DNA of 64,000 nucleotides from Emticicia aquatilis (GCF_014644295.1 NZ_BMKK01000003.1:186001-250000); one strand, 5' to 3'. Shown: positions 33,903 through 42,385, numbered from the stretch's first letter. Made by a program: numbers and translations. Notes: generated by a model not told the origin, from the sequence alone.

Positions 33903-34076
33903 TTATTTTTGAGGTTCTTTGTTTTCGTACTGTGCTAAAACTTTATCCCATAGTGTGTCGCCACATTCGTCTGGCATTACCACTTCGTCTTGTTCACTCA
34001 GCTGCACTTGTTTGGGCTGAGTTGCCAATAATGTAGCTAAATCCAGCTTTTTGAAGGTTGTTTCGTTCGTTTCCAT
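33903..34076 (-). CDS. small hypothetical protein, 57 residues
   Basis: ATG at 34076, stop TAA at 33903-33905. The product starts M-E-T-N-E-T-T-F-K-K-L-D-L and is acidic ('LSEQDEVVMPDECGDTLWDKV'), with no signal peptide or membrane segment. It ends 8 bases before the PNPOx-like gene and begins 36 bases downstream of the palindromic TetR-type operator, so it is the first gene of that operon. Codon use is like its neighbours. Function unknown; it may be a partner or regulator of the flavoprotein. Confidence 0.6.
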   Translation of the reverse strand: METNETTFKKLDLATLLATQPKQVQLSEQDEVVMPDECGDTLWDKVLAQYENKEPQK

Positions 34077-34111
34077 TGTTTTGTTTTATTTAAGTTGAGA
34101 GTCAAATTTTC

Positions 34112-34133
34112 AAAAACAGACCAGTCTGTTTTT
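34112..34133. promoter_or_regulatory. TetR operator, copy 1
   Basis: AAAAACAGAC-CA-GTCTGTTTTT is a perfect palindrome with 10-base arms. The core ACAGAC-NN-GTCTGT recurs at 34732-34745 on the other side of the tetR gene. This copy precedes the small-protein/PNPOx operon. Confidence 0.8.
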
Positions 34134-34150
34134 ATACTAAACAGAAAAAA

Positions 34151-34681
34151 TTAGATTATTTTCTCTACAATTCTAAGAGTAGTTTCAATAGTCCATTTGT
34201 CTTTGAAGACTTTGCTACTTGCCAAAGCTCCTTCAAAAAGAATGTATAGTTCATCCGCCAAGTTTTCTTTATTAATGGGTTCAAGAATTTCGACGAATAA
34301 TTGACGAATTCTATTTTTATGACCTTGAATTATAGAGAGTACGTCTTCGTTGGATTGTGGAATCTCGGTCGCAATATTTAAAAATTGACAACCATTAAAG
34401 TTAGTTTCATTTGAAAAACCGAGTAAAAAATCAAAAACACTAAGCACTTTGTCTTTTGGTGTTTGTTTTTGTTCAATCACATTTCTCAAGGCCTCGATTG
34501 AACTTTCAGACGTATTCTGTAAGTATTTTTTCAGAATATCTACTTTCGATGGAAAATGAGCATACAAACTGGCTTTTGCAATACCTGCTTCGGCAATTAT
34601 TTGGTTAATTCCCGTTGAATTATAGCCTTGTTCGTAAAATAATCTGGCGGCTGTGCTTTCAATATTTTTCTTGGTGTCCAT
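34151..34681 (-). CDS. TetR/AcrR-family transcriptional repressor
   Basis: 176 residues. N-terminal helix-turn-helix 'AARLFYEQGYNSTGINQIIAEAGIAKASLYAHFPSKVDILKKYL' (about 10-52) and a helical ligand domain. The start at 34681 is chosen because the longer frame would begin at 34705, inside the -7 promoter element (34703-34710). The palindrome ACAGAC-NN-GTCTGT lies upstream of this gene and again just downstream before the next operon, so the protein should repress itself and the small-protein/PNPOx operon. The ligand is unknown. Confidence 0.9.
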   Translation of the reverse strand: MDTKKNIESTAARLFYEQGYNSTGINQIIAEAGIAKASLYAHFPSKVDILKKYLQNTSESSIEALRNVIEQKQTPKDKVLSVFDFLLGFSNETNFNGCQFLNIATEIPQSNEDVLSIIQGHKNRIRQLFVEILEPINKENLADELYILFEGALASSKVFKDKWTIETTLRIVEKII

Positions 34682-34702
34682 GATTTCTATTCGTTTGCAC
34701 AA

Positions 34703-34745
34703 CAAAGGTAATATAATTTTTTATAAAACATACAGACTTGTCTGT
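34703..34745 (-). promoter_or_regulatory. tetR promoter with TetR operator, copy 2
   Basis: The exact -7 element TACCTTTG is at 34703-34710 on the minus strand. ACAGAC-TT-GTCTGT (34732-34745) overlaps the place of the -33 element about 20 bases upstream, so bound repressor would exclude RNA polymerase. The transcription start predicted from the -7 box lies about 15 bases before the ATG at 34681. Confidence 0.8.
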
Positions 34746-34881
34746 TTTTTTAGGAATAATTTTTAATTTATGGTTTCCATTTCAAATAGAAATTATTAAT
34801 TGTAAACTTTGAATATTAACTTTGGATAAAGTTGTTTTGCTTTTTTGATACTCAACCCCAAACAAATTAACATAAAATTTC

Positions 34882-37032
34882 ATGAAAAAACTTTGCTTAA
34901 TACTCCTACTCTTTGCATCTCATAGCATAGGTTTTTCGCAATCTGTTCAACTTATTTCTTCATTAGATGCTTCAAAAACTGCCTACGCCAAGCGTATGCT
35001 CGAAAAAACGCTGAGTATTAAAGGATATGCTGTAAAAAATTCAACATCAAAATTTAAGATTGATTTTAAAATAGATGCCAATAAATATGAACCTGAAGCT
35101 TTTGGTATTTTAACCGATAAAACCACCATTAGCATTGTTGGAGGCGATACACGTGGCTTGATTTACGGCTCACTTGCTGTATGTGAGAATATAAAAAATG
35201 GTGTTGGTTTAGATAAAATCAAGGCTTTTGAGGAAAAAGCAAAATATCCTTATCGCACTATAAAGTTCGATTTACCTTACGATACCTATCGCCATAGCTA
35301 TGCATTAGATTTACATCAGGAGACCTGCAAAGATATAAAATATTGGGAGGCATTTTTAGATATGATGGCAGAAAATCGCTTCAATATCTTGAGCCTTTGG
35401 AATTTACACCCGTATGTGTATATGATTCGTTCAAAAAACTTCCCCGAGGCTTCTCCTTTTTCTGATGCTGAAATGAAAGAATGGCAAACGCTTTTTCACG
35501 GTATTTTGCGAATGGCTAAGGAGCGTGAAATAGAAACTTATTTAGTGCCTTTTAATATTTTCGTGAGTCCAGAATTTTCTAAAGCCCATAATGTAGCTAT
35601 GGATAATCTGGAACACCACTTTTTTGTGAAAGGTGATACTTCGAGCATTATTAAAAAATATACCCGTGAAAGCGTAGCCCAAGTATTGCAAGAATACCCC
35701 GAACTGACTGGGTTTGGTCTGACTTTGGGCGAAGGTATGGGCGGAATGACTCCACAGCAACGTGAAGACTGGATGAAAGAAACCATTATTGAAGGCATGA
35801 AAATGTCGGGTAGAAAGTCTAAGTTGATTCATCGAATACCATTTTCGAGTAATGTGGGTTCACTTGGTCCCACCAGTATCGAAACCGAGCGATTGACAAG
35901 AAGGGCCATCGACGAAGAAGGTACGATGGATTTTATTGAAAAACCAATTTGGGCTGATTTTAAATACAATTGGTCGCATGCACACTCAACACCTACCCTT
36001 GTAAAAGTTCATGGCGGAAAGCTTTTTGATACCTATTTTGTACCTAAACCCCAGACCTATAAAGTTACTTGGACAGCTCGGAACGAAGACTTTTTCTGCC
36101 TCAGATGGGGTGTGCCAGATTTTATCAGAAGCCATATCAAAGAAAATAGTCAAGAATACGTCGGAGGTTATACCATTGGTTCAGAAACCTATATTCCTGC
36201 CAAAGATTATTTTACAAAATCTGATATAAAAGTTGATTGGAAATACGCTTTCGAGCGTCAATGGTTATTTTACAAATTATGGGGGAGATTGCTCTACAAT
36301 CCAGAAACGCCCGATGCGGTATTCCAAGCCGAGTTTACCCGCAGATATGGAAAAGACGGACAAAACTTACTTACTGCCAGTTCGTTGGCAGGAAAAACGC
36401 CCCTCAGATTAGCTTCGTCTTTTGATTTTACTTGGGATTTCAGTTTGTATAGCGAAGGCTTTTTATCCTTAAAAGATAAAACAGTTAGTTACATTGATAT
36501 TATCCGACAAATCGAACAGCCTGTTACCGAGCCGTCGTACGTTTCTATTGCCGATTTCGTGAAGATAAAAACCAGCGGTGAAAGTTTTGAAACTGGAAAA
36601 GTTACACCTCCGATGTTGGCCGAAATGCTTGAAAATGATTGCAAAAAAGCATTGGAGTTGGTAAAAGATATTAATACCAAAAACAATAATACATTGATGT
36701 TTGAGGTGGCAGATGTACGCACATGGGCGAACTTGGGCTTGTATTATGCAGCAAAAATTAAAGGCGGAATTGAGCTACAAACCTACCGAACCATTGGCGA
36801 TTTGCAGTACCAACAACAGGCCATAAAGCATTTGGAAGTGGCCTTAAAATATTGGGATGAAGTAATAGCCATCACTAAACCCATCTACAACGATATGCCT
36901 TTGGTGCATTTTACCGAACAAGCGGGCAATACCAAAGAACAAAACGAAGCTCTGCGTTTTCATTGGCACATTCTACGCCCTGCCGTGGCCAATGACATTG
37001 AAATTGCTAAGAAAGCGGTATTTGGAAAATGA
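34882..37032 (+). CDS. large secreted glycoside-hydrolase-like protein (GH67/GH20-type architecture)
   Basis: 716 residues with a signal peptide (1-19, 'GFSQ'). Residues about 20-125 resemble the small alpha/beta N-terminal domain of GH20 and GH67 enzymes ('FGILTDKTTISIVGGDTRGLIYGSLAVCENI'). A TIM-barrel-like region follows ('YRTIKFDLPYDTYRHS', 'NRFNILSLWNLHPYVYMIRS', 'LTGFGLTLGEGMGGM' with a candidate acidic residue, 'EDFFCLRWGVPDF'), then a helical C-terminal part. An alpha-glucuronidase-like role on plant glycans would fit the nearby xylan locus, but the family is not certain and the catalytic pair cannot be fixed by eye. Monocistronic. Confidence 0.6.
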   Translation: MKKLCLILLLFASHSIGFSQSVQLISSLDASKTAYAKRMLEKTLSIKGYAVKNSTSKFKIDFKIDANKYEPEAFGILTDKTTISIVGGDTRGLIYGSLAVCENIKNGVGLDKIKAFEEKAKYPYRTIKFDLPYDTYRHSYALDLHQETCKDIKYWEAFLDMMAENRFNILSLWNLHPYVYMIRSKNFPEASPFSDAEMKEWQTLFHGILRMAKEREIETYLVPFNIFVSPEFSKAHNVAMDNLEHHFFVKGDTSSIIKKYTRESVAQVLQEYPELTGFGLTLGEGMGGMTPQQREDWMKETIIEGMKMSGRKSKLIHRIPFSSNVGSLGPTSIETERLTRRAIDEEGTMDFIEKPIWADFKYNWSHAHSTPTLVKVHGGKLFDTYFVPKPQTYKVTWTARNEDFFCLRWGVPDFIRSHIKENSQEYVGGYTIGSETYIPAKDYFTKSDIKVDWKYAFERQWLFYKLWGRLLYNPETPDAVFQAEFTRRYGKDGQNLLTASSLAGKTPLRLASSFDFTWDFSLYSEGFLSLKDKTVSYIDIIRQIEQPVTEPSYVSIADFVKIKTSGESFETGKVTPPMLAEMLENDCKKALELVKDINTKNNNTLMFEVADVRTWANLGLYYAAKIKGGIELQTYRTIGDLQYQQQAIKHLEVALKYWDEVIAITKPIYNDMPLVHFTEQAGNTKEQNEALRFHWHILRPAVANDIEIAKKAVFGK

Positions 37033-37077
37033 GCGGAGTAATGTAAATACTTACACATTATTTATTGGAAATTATTT

Positions 37078-37119
37078 TGTCAATTTTACTTGACATTTAG
37101 ATATACATATTTATCTTTG
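37078..37119 (+). promoter_or_regulatory. promoter and dyad upstream of the membrane-protein/XRE pair
   Basis: TTG at 37090-37092, 19 bases, then TATCTTTG at 37112-37119: an exact Bacteroidota promoter. TGTCAA (37078-37083) and TTGACA (37090-37095) form a perfect dyad across the -33 element, a probable site for autoregulation by the XRE protein. Confidence 0.75.
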
Positions 37120-37141
37120 TGTCGCAATAAAAAGACATAAC

Positions 37142-37525
37142 ATGAAAAATCAAGTAAATTTAAGTAGTGTGGTTTGGGCATTAGTTTTTGCCATCATCTT
37201 CCCAATTTCGGTATTTATTCTTTCCAAATATTCCATTTCTGCACCATTGGCTTTGCTAATCATAGGTATTAATGCACTACTTTTTGGCATTTACACTCTT
37301 AAACTCATACGCAGCATTAGTATATTGGATGAAGTGCAAATACGGATACAATTAGAAGCAGTTTCTATTGCTTTTGTGTTGTCGTTGCTTTTGATAATGA
37401 CATTGGGTTTAGTAGAAACCACCAAAGTTTTTGCATTTGATGGCCTCAGCTTTTTATACATTTTTCCTATTTTCTTCTTGTTTTATATTATCGGTTTAAT
37501 CTTCTCAAATAGCAAATACAAATGA
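37142..37525 (+). CDS. four-helix membrane protein paired with an XRE regulator
   Basis: 127 residues with four predicted membrane helices (about 10-28, 32-52, 75-93 and 103-122) and few polar residues. No family motif is recognised beyond the general shape of small membrane proteins that precede XRE-type regulators (DUF2178-like arrangement). The stop overlaps the start of the regulator gene by four bases (ATGA), so the two are translationally coupled. A role as signal sensor or target of the regulator is inferred only from the pairing. Confidence 0.7.
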   Translation: MKNQVNLSSVVWALVFAIIFPISVFILSKYSISAPLALLIIGINALLFGIYTLKLIRSISILDEVQIRIQLEAVSIAFVLSLLLIMTLGLVETTKVFAFDGLSFLYIFPIFFLFYIIGLIFSNSKYK

Positions 37526-37728
37526 AAAACACAATAAAAGTTGAACGTGCTAAGAAAGATTGGACACAGGCAGATTTAGCAGAAAAAATTGGTATTTCGA
37601 GACAAGCCATGAATTCAATCGAAACAGGAAAGTTTGTCCCATCAACTCTATTGGCACTAAGAATGGCACATGTATTTGGAACTCCAGTGGAAGAAATTTT
37701 TAAGTTAGAAGATACAGATTTTGAATAA
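37522..37728 (+). CDS. small XRE-family transcriptional regulator
   Basis: 68-residue Cro/CI-type helix-turn-helix protein consisting almost only of the DNA-binding domain: 'RAKKDWTQADLAEKIGISRQAMNSIETGKFVPSTLLALRMAHVFGTPVEEIF'. It is co-expressed with the membrane protein by ATGA overlap. A TGTCAA/TTGACA dyad over the promoter is its likely own operator. Similar small regulators with a membrane partner are common in many bacteria, with no settled function. Confidence 0.9.
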   Translation: MKNTIKVERAKKDWTQADLAEKIGISRQAMNSIETGKFVPSTLLALRMAHVFGTPVEEIFKLEDTDFE

Positions 37729-37869
37729 TTCAAACACAATATTATGAAAGTAAATTCGATTGAAAAAAACGTTTCAGCTAACCGATAATAATCAGTTGTT
37801 AGGTGAAATAAACAGAGTGTGATGAGTGGTATTTATGAAGTAGTATTTTTTTATTTAATTTGCTCATAA

Positions 37870-38943
37870 ATGTATCTAATTGCCTCTATATCAATCTGTT
37901 TGTTTTTGGCTGTTGTTTTACTTACGAACAATACCGACTCACTACCCAAAAAAATACTGGGCATTTGGCTGCTTTTTAGTGCGTATTACAACTGGGGTAT
38001 TTATTTGTGGGCGGAGCATTTAGAAAATCAATATCCAAGTATAATCGTTTCGGGTTTTTCTATGCCCTTACTGTTTGGACCTTTTTTGTTTTGGTATGTA
38101 AAATTCCAAACTTCTGATATCGGATTTACCAAGAAGGAGTTTTGGCATTTGACTCCGTATTTGTTAATTAGCCTTTCCTATATTTCGTATTTTTTTCAGC
38201 CATTTGAACATCGAGCCAATAGCCTCATAGCGAGTAATGAGGGTTTATTGTTTAGAAATTTGGTTAGAGCAACTTGCATTTATTTCACCATCCCTTTGTA
38301 TTTTGGTTGGTGTGCATTAAAAATATTTCGTTTTCAACGAAGCCTAAAAAATAACTTCTCTAACGCTGATAAAATACATTTTAACTGGATATTGTTTTTG
38401 ATGGCGGGTATCCTTGTCATTTGGGCTGTTGTGGTTATTACCCAAAACGAAGAACTCGTAACCAAAGCTATTGCTGTTTTTCTTATTTTATTGGGTTATT
38501 TTGGAATTACACAGGTTGATGTATTTTCAAAAAGAACTCCGCAAAGTACCTTAGTAGAAGAACCCAAAGTCAAATATGTAAACTCTGGCCTTGATGATAC
38601 CGAATTAGTTAGATTACACAAATTACTAATTGAAATACTACAAACCGAAAAACCTTACCTCAATCCTGAGCTTACACTCCAAAATTTAGCATCTACGATT
38701 AATATTCCAGTGCATCATCTCTCGCAGGTAATCAACGAAAAGGAACAAAAGAATTTTTATGACCTTATAAACGAATGGCGAATTCAAGAGTTTTTAAGAG
38801 AAGTAAAAAACGAAAAAAATAAAAATTATACGCTAATTGCCATTGCCTACGACTGCGGATTCAATTCTAAGGCCTCCTTCAACCGAAACTTTAAAAAATA
38901 CACTGGCAAAACGCCAACTGAGTATTTGACCGATGCTCAGTGA
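37870..38943 (+). CDS. membrane-anchored AraC-type regulator
   Basis: 357 residues. About seven hydrophobic helices fill residues 1-215 ('YLIASISICLFLAVVLL', 'IYFTIPLYFGWCALKIF', 'WILFLMAGILVIWAVVVI', 'AVFLILLGYFGITQVDV'). An AraC double helix-turn-helix occupies about 255-355 ('LTLQNLASTINIPVHHLSQVINEKEQKNF', 'IAIAYDCGFNSKASFNRNFKKYTGKTPTEYL'). Regulators of this build sense signals in the membrane. It is followed after 107 bases by an ABC exporter pair on the same strand, the probable target. Confidence 0.88.
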   Translation: MYLIASISICLFLAVVLLTNNTDSLPKKILGIWLLFSAYYNWGIYLWAEHLENQYPSIIVSGFSMPLLFGPFLFWYVKFQTSDIGFTKKEFWHLTPYLLISLSYISYFFQPFEHRANSLIASNEGLLFRNLVRATCIYFTIPLYFGWCALKIFRFQRSLKNNFSNADKIHFNWILFLMAGILVIWAVVVITQNEELVTKAIAVFLILLGYFGITQVDVFSKRTPQSTLVEEPKVKYVNSGLDDTELVRLHKLLIEILQTEKPYLNPELTLQNLASTINIPVHHLSQVINEKEQKNFYDLINEWRIQEFLREVKNEKNKNYTLIAIAYDCGFNSKASFNRNFKKYTGKTPTEYLTDAQ

Positions 38944-39050
38944 TTTATTTAAGCAACACTAGTTTCTTCTAAAATACTGGTCTCAACCCAACGGATGCAA
39001 CTTCATTCTCTTTTTTCATTGCTTTTTTTGCAGAAAAAAAATAAAAAGTA

Positions 39051-39965
39051 ATGAGCAATAAAGCTGTTTTAGAGACATTTCAGATTTCCAAACAATATGG
39101 AAATAATAAGGCACTTCACGACGTAAATCTTAGAATTGAAGAAGGACAAATCTATGGACTCATTGGGCTGAATGGTTCTGGGAAGTCCACCTTCATGAGA
39201 ATCGTGTGCGGACTTATTTCTGCCACCGAAGGCCATATTGAGCTATATGGCAAGTCGGGTAGTACTGACCTACAAAAGCAAAGAAGTAAGTTGGGGCAAA
39301 CCATCGAAACCCCAGCCTTGTACCCAGAAATGACCGCCGACGAAAACTTAATGGTTCAAATGACTTTGGCAGGAATATCAGAAAAGAAAAAAATCAAAGA
39401 AGTACTCAGAAGGGTTGGTTTGGAAGATACTGGCAACAAAAAAGCTAAAAACTTCTCATTGGGCATGAAACAAAGGCTTGCTTTGGCGATTTCACTCATT
39501 ACAGACCCTAAATTTCTGATATTAGATGAACCTACCAATGGATTAGACCCTGTGGGTATCGTCGAAACCAGAGATATTATCAAAAATTTAGCTCATGAAT
39601 ACGGACTGACAATTCTATTATCGAGCCATTTATTAGATGAATTATCGCAAATTGCTACCCATTATGGAATTCTACATCAAGGTCAATTGATTACCCAAAT
39701 TTCTGCTGATGAGCTTCTTAAATCGACCAATCAATACATAAAGATAATTACCGACAATGCCAGTGCTTCGGCAGAAATACTAAATACTGCTTTTTCGGTC
39801 AAATGTGAGGTACTCTCCGATACAGAAATTAGGATAAATGAGCAATCTGAAAGAATTGCAGATTTTAATAAAGCCCTAATAATGAGCGGACAAAAAGTAC
39901 AACACCTATCGTGCAATCAGCATAAACTCGAAGATTATTTTTTAAATATTACACAATCCAATTAA
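39051..39965 (+). CDS. ABC transporter ATP-binding protein (BcrA-like)
   Basis: 304 residues with Walker A 'GLNGSGKST' (about 42-50), Q-loop in 'LGQTIETPALYPEMTADENL', signature 'FSLGMKQRLALA' (about 136-147), Walker B 'FLILDEPTNGLDP' and switch His in 'LLSSHLLDEL'. A C-terminal extension of about 80 residues is typical for bacitracin/lantibiotic-type exporters. The permease gene starts one base after the stop. Together with the AraC-type regulator upstream it resembles an inducible peptide-antibiotic resistance module, but the substrate is unknown. Confidence 0.93.
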   Translation: MSNKAVLETFQISKQYGNNKALHDVNLRIEEGQIYGLIGLNGSGKSTFMRIVCGLISATEGHIELYGKSGSTDLQKQRSKLGQTIETPALYPEMTADENLMVQMTLAGISEKKKIKEVLRRVGLEDTGNKKAKNFSLGMKQRLALAISLITDPKFLILDEPTNGLDPVGIVETRDIIKNLAHEYGLTILLSSHLLDELSQIATHYGILHQGQLITQISADELLKSTNQYIKIITDNASASAEILNTAFSVKCEVLSDTEIRINEQSERIADFNKALIMSGQKVQHLSCNQHKLEDYFLNITQSN

Positions 39966-39966
39966 A

Positions 39967-40710
39967 ATGAAAGATTTACTAAAAGTCGAATTATACAAAT
40001 TATCCAAAAGCAAGACTTTGTTCTATCTGATGCTATTGCTATTTACTACGAATACCTTTGGCATCATCACCAATAAACTTTTGAAAAACTATGTTTTACT
40101 TGGGCAAAATGGCGTTTTTCAAGCTGGTACAAGCGTAAATGCCATGTGGTTTGGGGCCTTTGCTGGATTTTTTATAGCCTCAGAATTTCAAAACGGAGGT
40201 ATAAGAAACGCATTGGCTTTAGGAAAAGATAGGGGAAACGTATTCATGGCTAAAATCTTTTCTATGATTATTTGTATTACTATTTTGTTATTCGTGATTG
40301 TGGTCGTGCAAACCATTGGCAATAGTATTGTCAATGGCTTTGGAGAGATGCCAGTTGGCGAATTCGCAGTATTTTTTCTCAAAAACTTTTTTCACACAAT
40401 TGTTTTTCACTTGTCGTATGCGGGTTTCTTTACCATGTTTGCGTTTCTGACCCAAAAACCGGGGCTTACTATTCTATTTTCTTTTTGTTTCGAGGCTATT
40501 ATTTTGGTATTCGGTGGCTTTTTTGAGAATTATAAAGGGCAAAATCTTAAACCTTTTTTGAAGCTATTTCCTCAATTTTATTATACCAAAATTGACCATA
40601 ATTTAAGCAATCAGCAGTTTTTTATGAATGGTTATTTAGTATGTTTGCTGTATTTTTTGATTCCTGTCATTATTTCAGTATTTTTATTCAGAAAAATGGA
40701 TATTAAATGA
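39967..40710 (+). CDS. ABC-2-type permease
   Basis: 247 residues with six hydrophobic segments ('TLFYLMLLLFTTNTFGII', 'MWFGAFAGFFIASEF', 'IFSMIICITILLFVIVVVQTI', 'LSYAGFFTMFAFLTQ', 'LTILFSFCFEAIILVFGGFF', 'GYLVCLLYFLIPVIISVFLF'). It has the BcrB/ABC-2 pattern of an integral membrane exporter subunit and begins directly after the ATPase gene. The pair would form a homodimeric exporter in the inner membrane. Confidence 0.88.
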   Translation: MKDLLKVELYKLSKSKTLFYLMLLLFTTNTFGIITNKLLKNYVLLGQNGVFQAGTSVNAMWFGAFAGFFIASEFQNGGIRNALALGKDRGNVFMAKIFSMIICITILLFVIVVVQTIGNSIVNGFGEMPVGEFAVFFLKNFFHTIVFHLSYAGFFTMFAFLTQKPGLTILFSFCFEAIILVFGGFFENYKGQNLKPFLKLFPQFYYTKIDHNLSNQQFFMNGYLVCLLYFLIPVIISVFLFRKMDIK

Positions 40711-40750
40711 CGAGTAAAAAATTGTTGTTTAATCAAACTATGTAAGTATT

Positions 40751-41389
40751 ATGAATATGCTATTTCACCTTGCAAATGGATTGTTGCTGCCACCTGCAAT
40801 GTTTTTTGCATGGAATTATTACCGATACCAAGGTAAAGATATTGCTTTCAAACGGCTTTGGATAAGTATAACTATATTGCTAATTACTACCGTCATTACA
40901 AGTCTTCAATTTGTTTTCCCTGAAATAATTAAATTGTTAGAACGTGATAGACGAGCAATCTTTGAAGGTGAATTATGGCGATTGATTACGCCGCTTTTTA
41001 TTCAACCGATGGGGATATGGCAATGCCTTTTCAATGCCTTATTTTTTATCTCATTCGTACCGCTCGCTGAGCATTTATACGGCAATAGAATTCTGATAAT
41101 TTACTTTATAGTAAGTATATTAGCTCAATTAATCATTCTCTATTGGCAAACCACCCTCGGTGGATTACCAACCAGTGGTGGTGGGTCCTCAACGGCCATA
41201 TATAGCGTAATGGGGGCTTTATTTATGTATGTTTTTGTGAATTATAAGAATTTCCCGAAGGCATATATCCTCATACCAATTGCAGGATTCGTTGGGGCAA
41301 CTATTCTCGTTTTCTTTGAAGATGGCCATGCTCCAGCAACGATTCTTGGCGGGATTGCTGGCTTTTTATTTAGAAATAAGATTAAATAG
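40751..41389 (+). CDS. rhomboid-like membrane protein, possibly catalytically inactive
   Basis: 212 residues, seven hydrophobic segments. 'GELWRLITPLFIQPMGIWQCLFNALFFISFVPLAEHLYG' (73-111) matches the W-R and loop features of rhomboids. The serine motif, normally G-x-S-G, reads 'GGGSSTAIYSVMGA' (143-156), with S147 in the Ser position but Thr at the following Gly. In the last helix the usual 'AHLGG' reads 'ATILGG', so an Ile (I198) replaces the catalytic His; H193 lies five residues earlier. It may be a pseudoprotease or another rhomboid-fold protein. It lies 40 bases after the ABC permease gene and is probably co-transcribed. Confidence 0.65.
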   Translation: MNMLFHLANGLLLPPAMFFAWNYYRYQGKDIAFKRLWISITILLITTVITSLQFVFPEIIKLLERDRRAIFEGELWRLITPLFIQPMGIWQCLFNALFFISFVPLAEHLYGNRILIIYFIVSILAQLIILYWQTTLGGLPTSGGGSSTAIYSVMGALFMYVFVNYKNFPKAYILIPIAGFVGATILVFFEDGHAPATILGGIAGFLFRNKIK

Positions 41390-41421
41390 ATAGATTTTTG
41401 ATTGGCTTAGTCGAAAACTAA

Positions 41422-41462
41422 TGTATTAATCAAAGGCTTCAAAATAGCCTTTGATTAATACA
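41422..41462. terminator. strong hairpin after the rhomboid-like gene
   Basis: TGTATTAATCAAAGGCT (41422-41438) and AGCCTTTGATTAATACA (41446-41462) pair perfectly over 17 bases around a 7-base loop. It lies 33 bases after the rhomboid-like stop and marks the end of the regulator/ABC/rhomboid unit, although the T-run is weak. Confidence 0.75.
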
Positions 41463-41550
41463 AGTCCAAGTAAAATGTGTTAGATGCGACTTCATCAAAT
41501 AATCACTCAGCAGTTGGCCTTCATTATCAATGCTTACATTTTCTAAATTT

Positions 41551-42354
41551 TTACAGATACTTACCCAAGTTTAGTTCAACGTCAGCGTTTTGTTGGAGTC
41601 CCTTTGCAAATAGGTTTTTCATTCTGACGGCCGCCTCCGGTTGGGCTAAGGCTTCAAAGAAACGAGTTTGGGTATCCATAATATGCTCATTTTTGGGATT
41701 TACCGCTCTTTCGTTGATGATAGCTTTGATTTCTGCAATTACTCTCTTATCAAACGAAGCGATGCGTTGGGCAAGGTTTTCAACAAAAGCATCTAACTCG
41801 TCATCGGTGATTGCACGGTTTATCCAACCGTAAGCAGCGGCTGTTTCGGCATCAAAATCACTTCCACTCAAAATAATCTCCAATGCTTTTGCTTTTCCTG
41901 TGAGCAGATGCAAGCGTTCCATACCACCGCCACCTGGGAAAATACTGAATCCAATTTCGGGTTGACCAAAAATCGCTTTTTCTTTACTCGCAAATCTCAT
42001 ATCCATTGCTTGAGCAAATTCGCTTCCTAAGCCTCTGGCACGTCCTCGGATAGAAGCAATACTTACGAATGGAGCTTGCTCGAAGCGTTTGGCAATATCG
42101 GGCCATGATTTTGAAAGTCCAGTTTTTCCAGCACCTTTCGGAAAACCAGTTGCTTTCAATACATCTAAGTGAGCAATGAAAAAGTCAGGGTTTGCACTTT
42201 CAAATACCACTACTTTTAGGTTTTGGGCAGCTTCAAGTTCATCTATCAACACTATCAATTCTTCAGACATTTCTGGGCCAAATAGGTTGATTGGTGGGTT
42301 ATTAATGATTACTTTCCAGTAAGATTCATTAATTTTTTCAGTAGTTAATATCAT
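41551..42354 (-). CDS. enoyl-CoA hydratase/isomerase-family protein
   Basis: 267-residue crotonase-fold protein. 'VIINNPPINLFGPEMSEELIVLIDEL' at the N-terminus, the oxyanion-hole region 'IASIRGRARGLGSEFAQAMDMRFAS' (about 100-124) and 'FGQPEIGFSIFPGGGGMERLHLLTGKAKALEIILSG' (128-165) follow the family. The Glu of 'PEIGF' could be catalytic, but the normal second acid in 'GGGG' is not obvious, so the CoA substrate is unknown. It has its own promoter and is transcribed away from an HxlR regulator that probably represses it. Confidence 0.85.
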   Translation of the reverse strand: MILTTEKINESYWKVIINNPPINLFGPEMSEELIVLIDELEAAQNLKVVVFESANPDFFIAHLDVLKATGFPKGAGKTGLSKSWPDIAKRFEQAPFVSIASIRGRARGLGSEFAQAMDMRFASKEKAIFGQPEIGFSIFPGGGGMERLHLLTGKAKALEIILSGSDFDAETAAAYGWINRAITDDELDAFVENLAQRIASFDKRVIAEIKAIINERAVNPKNEHIMDTQTRFFEALAQPEAAVRMKNLFAKGLQQNADVELNLGKYL

Positions 42355-42385
42355 TTTAATTTTCGTTTTTTTTAGTAATTATTTG

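Noticed and set aside
21658-34745. Reading the stress-gene island as an antiphage defence island
   Set aside because: No nuclease, helicase, methyltransferase, TIR, reverse transcriptase or toxin-antitoxin pair was found; all genes are metabolic or regulatory types.
41551-42354. Frameshift or truncation in the crotonase-family gene
   Set aside because: The length (267 residues) and the domain order are normal; only the expected active-site acid is hard to locate.
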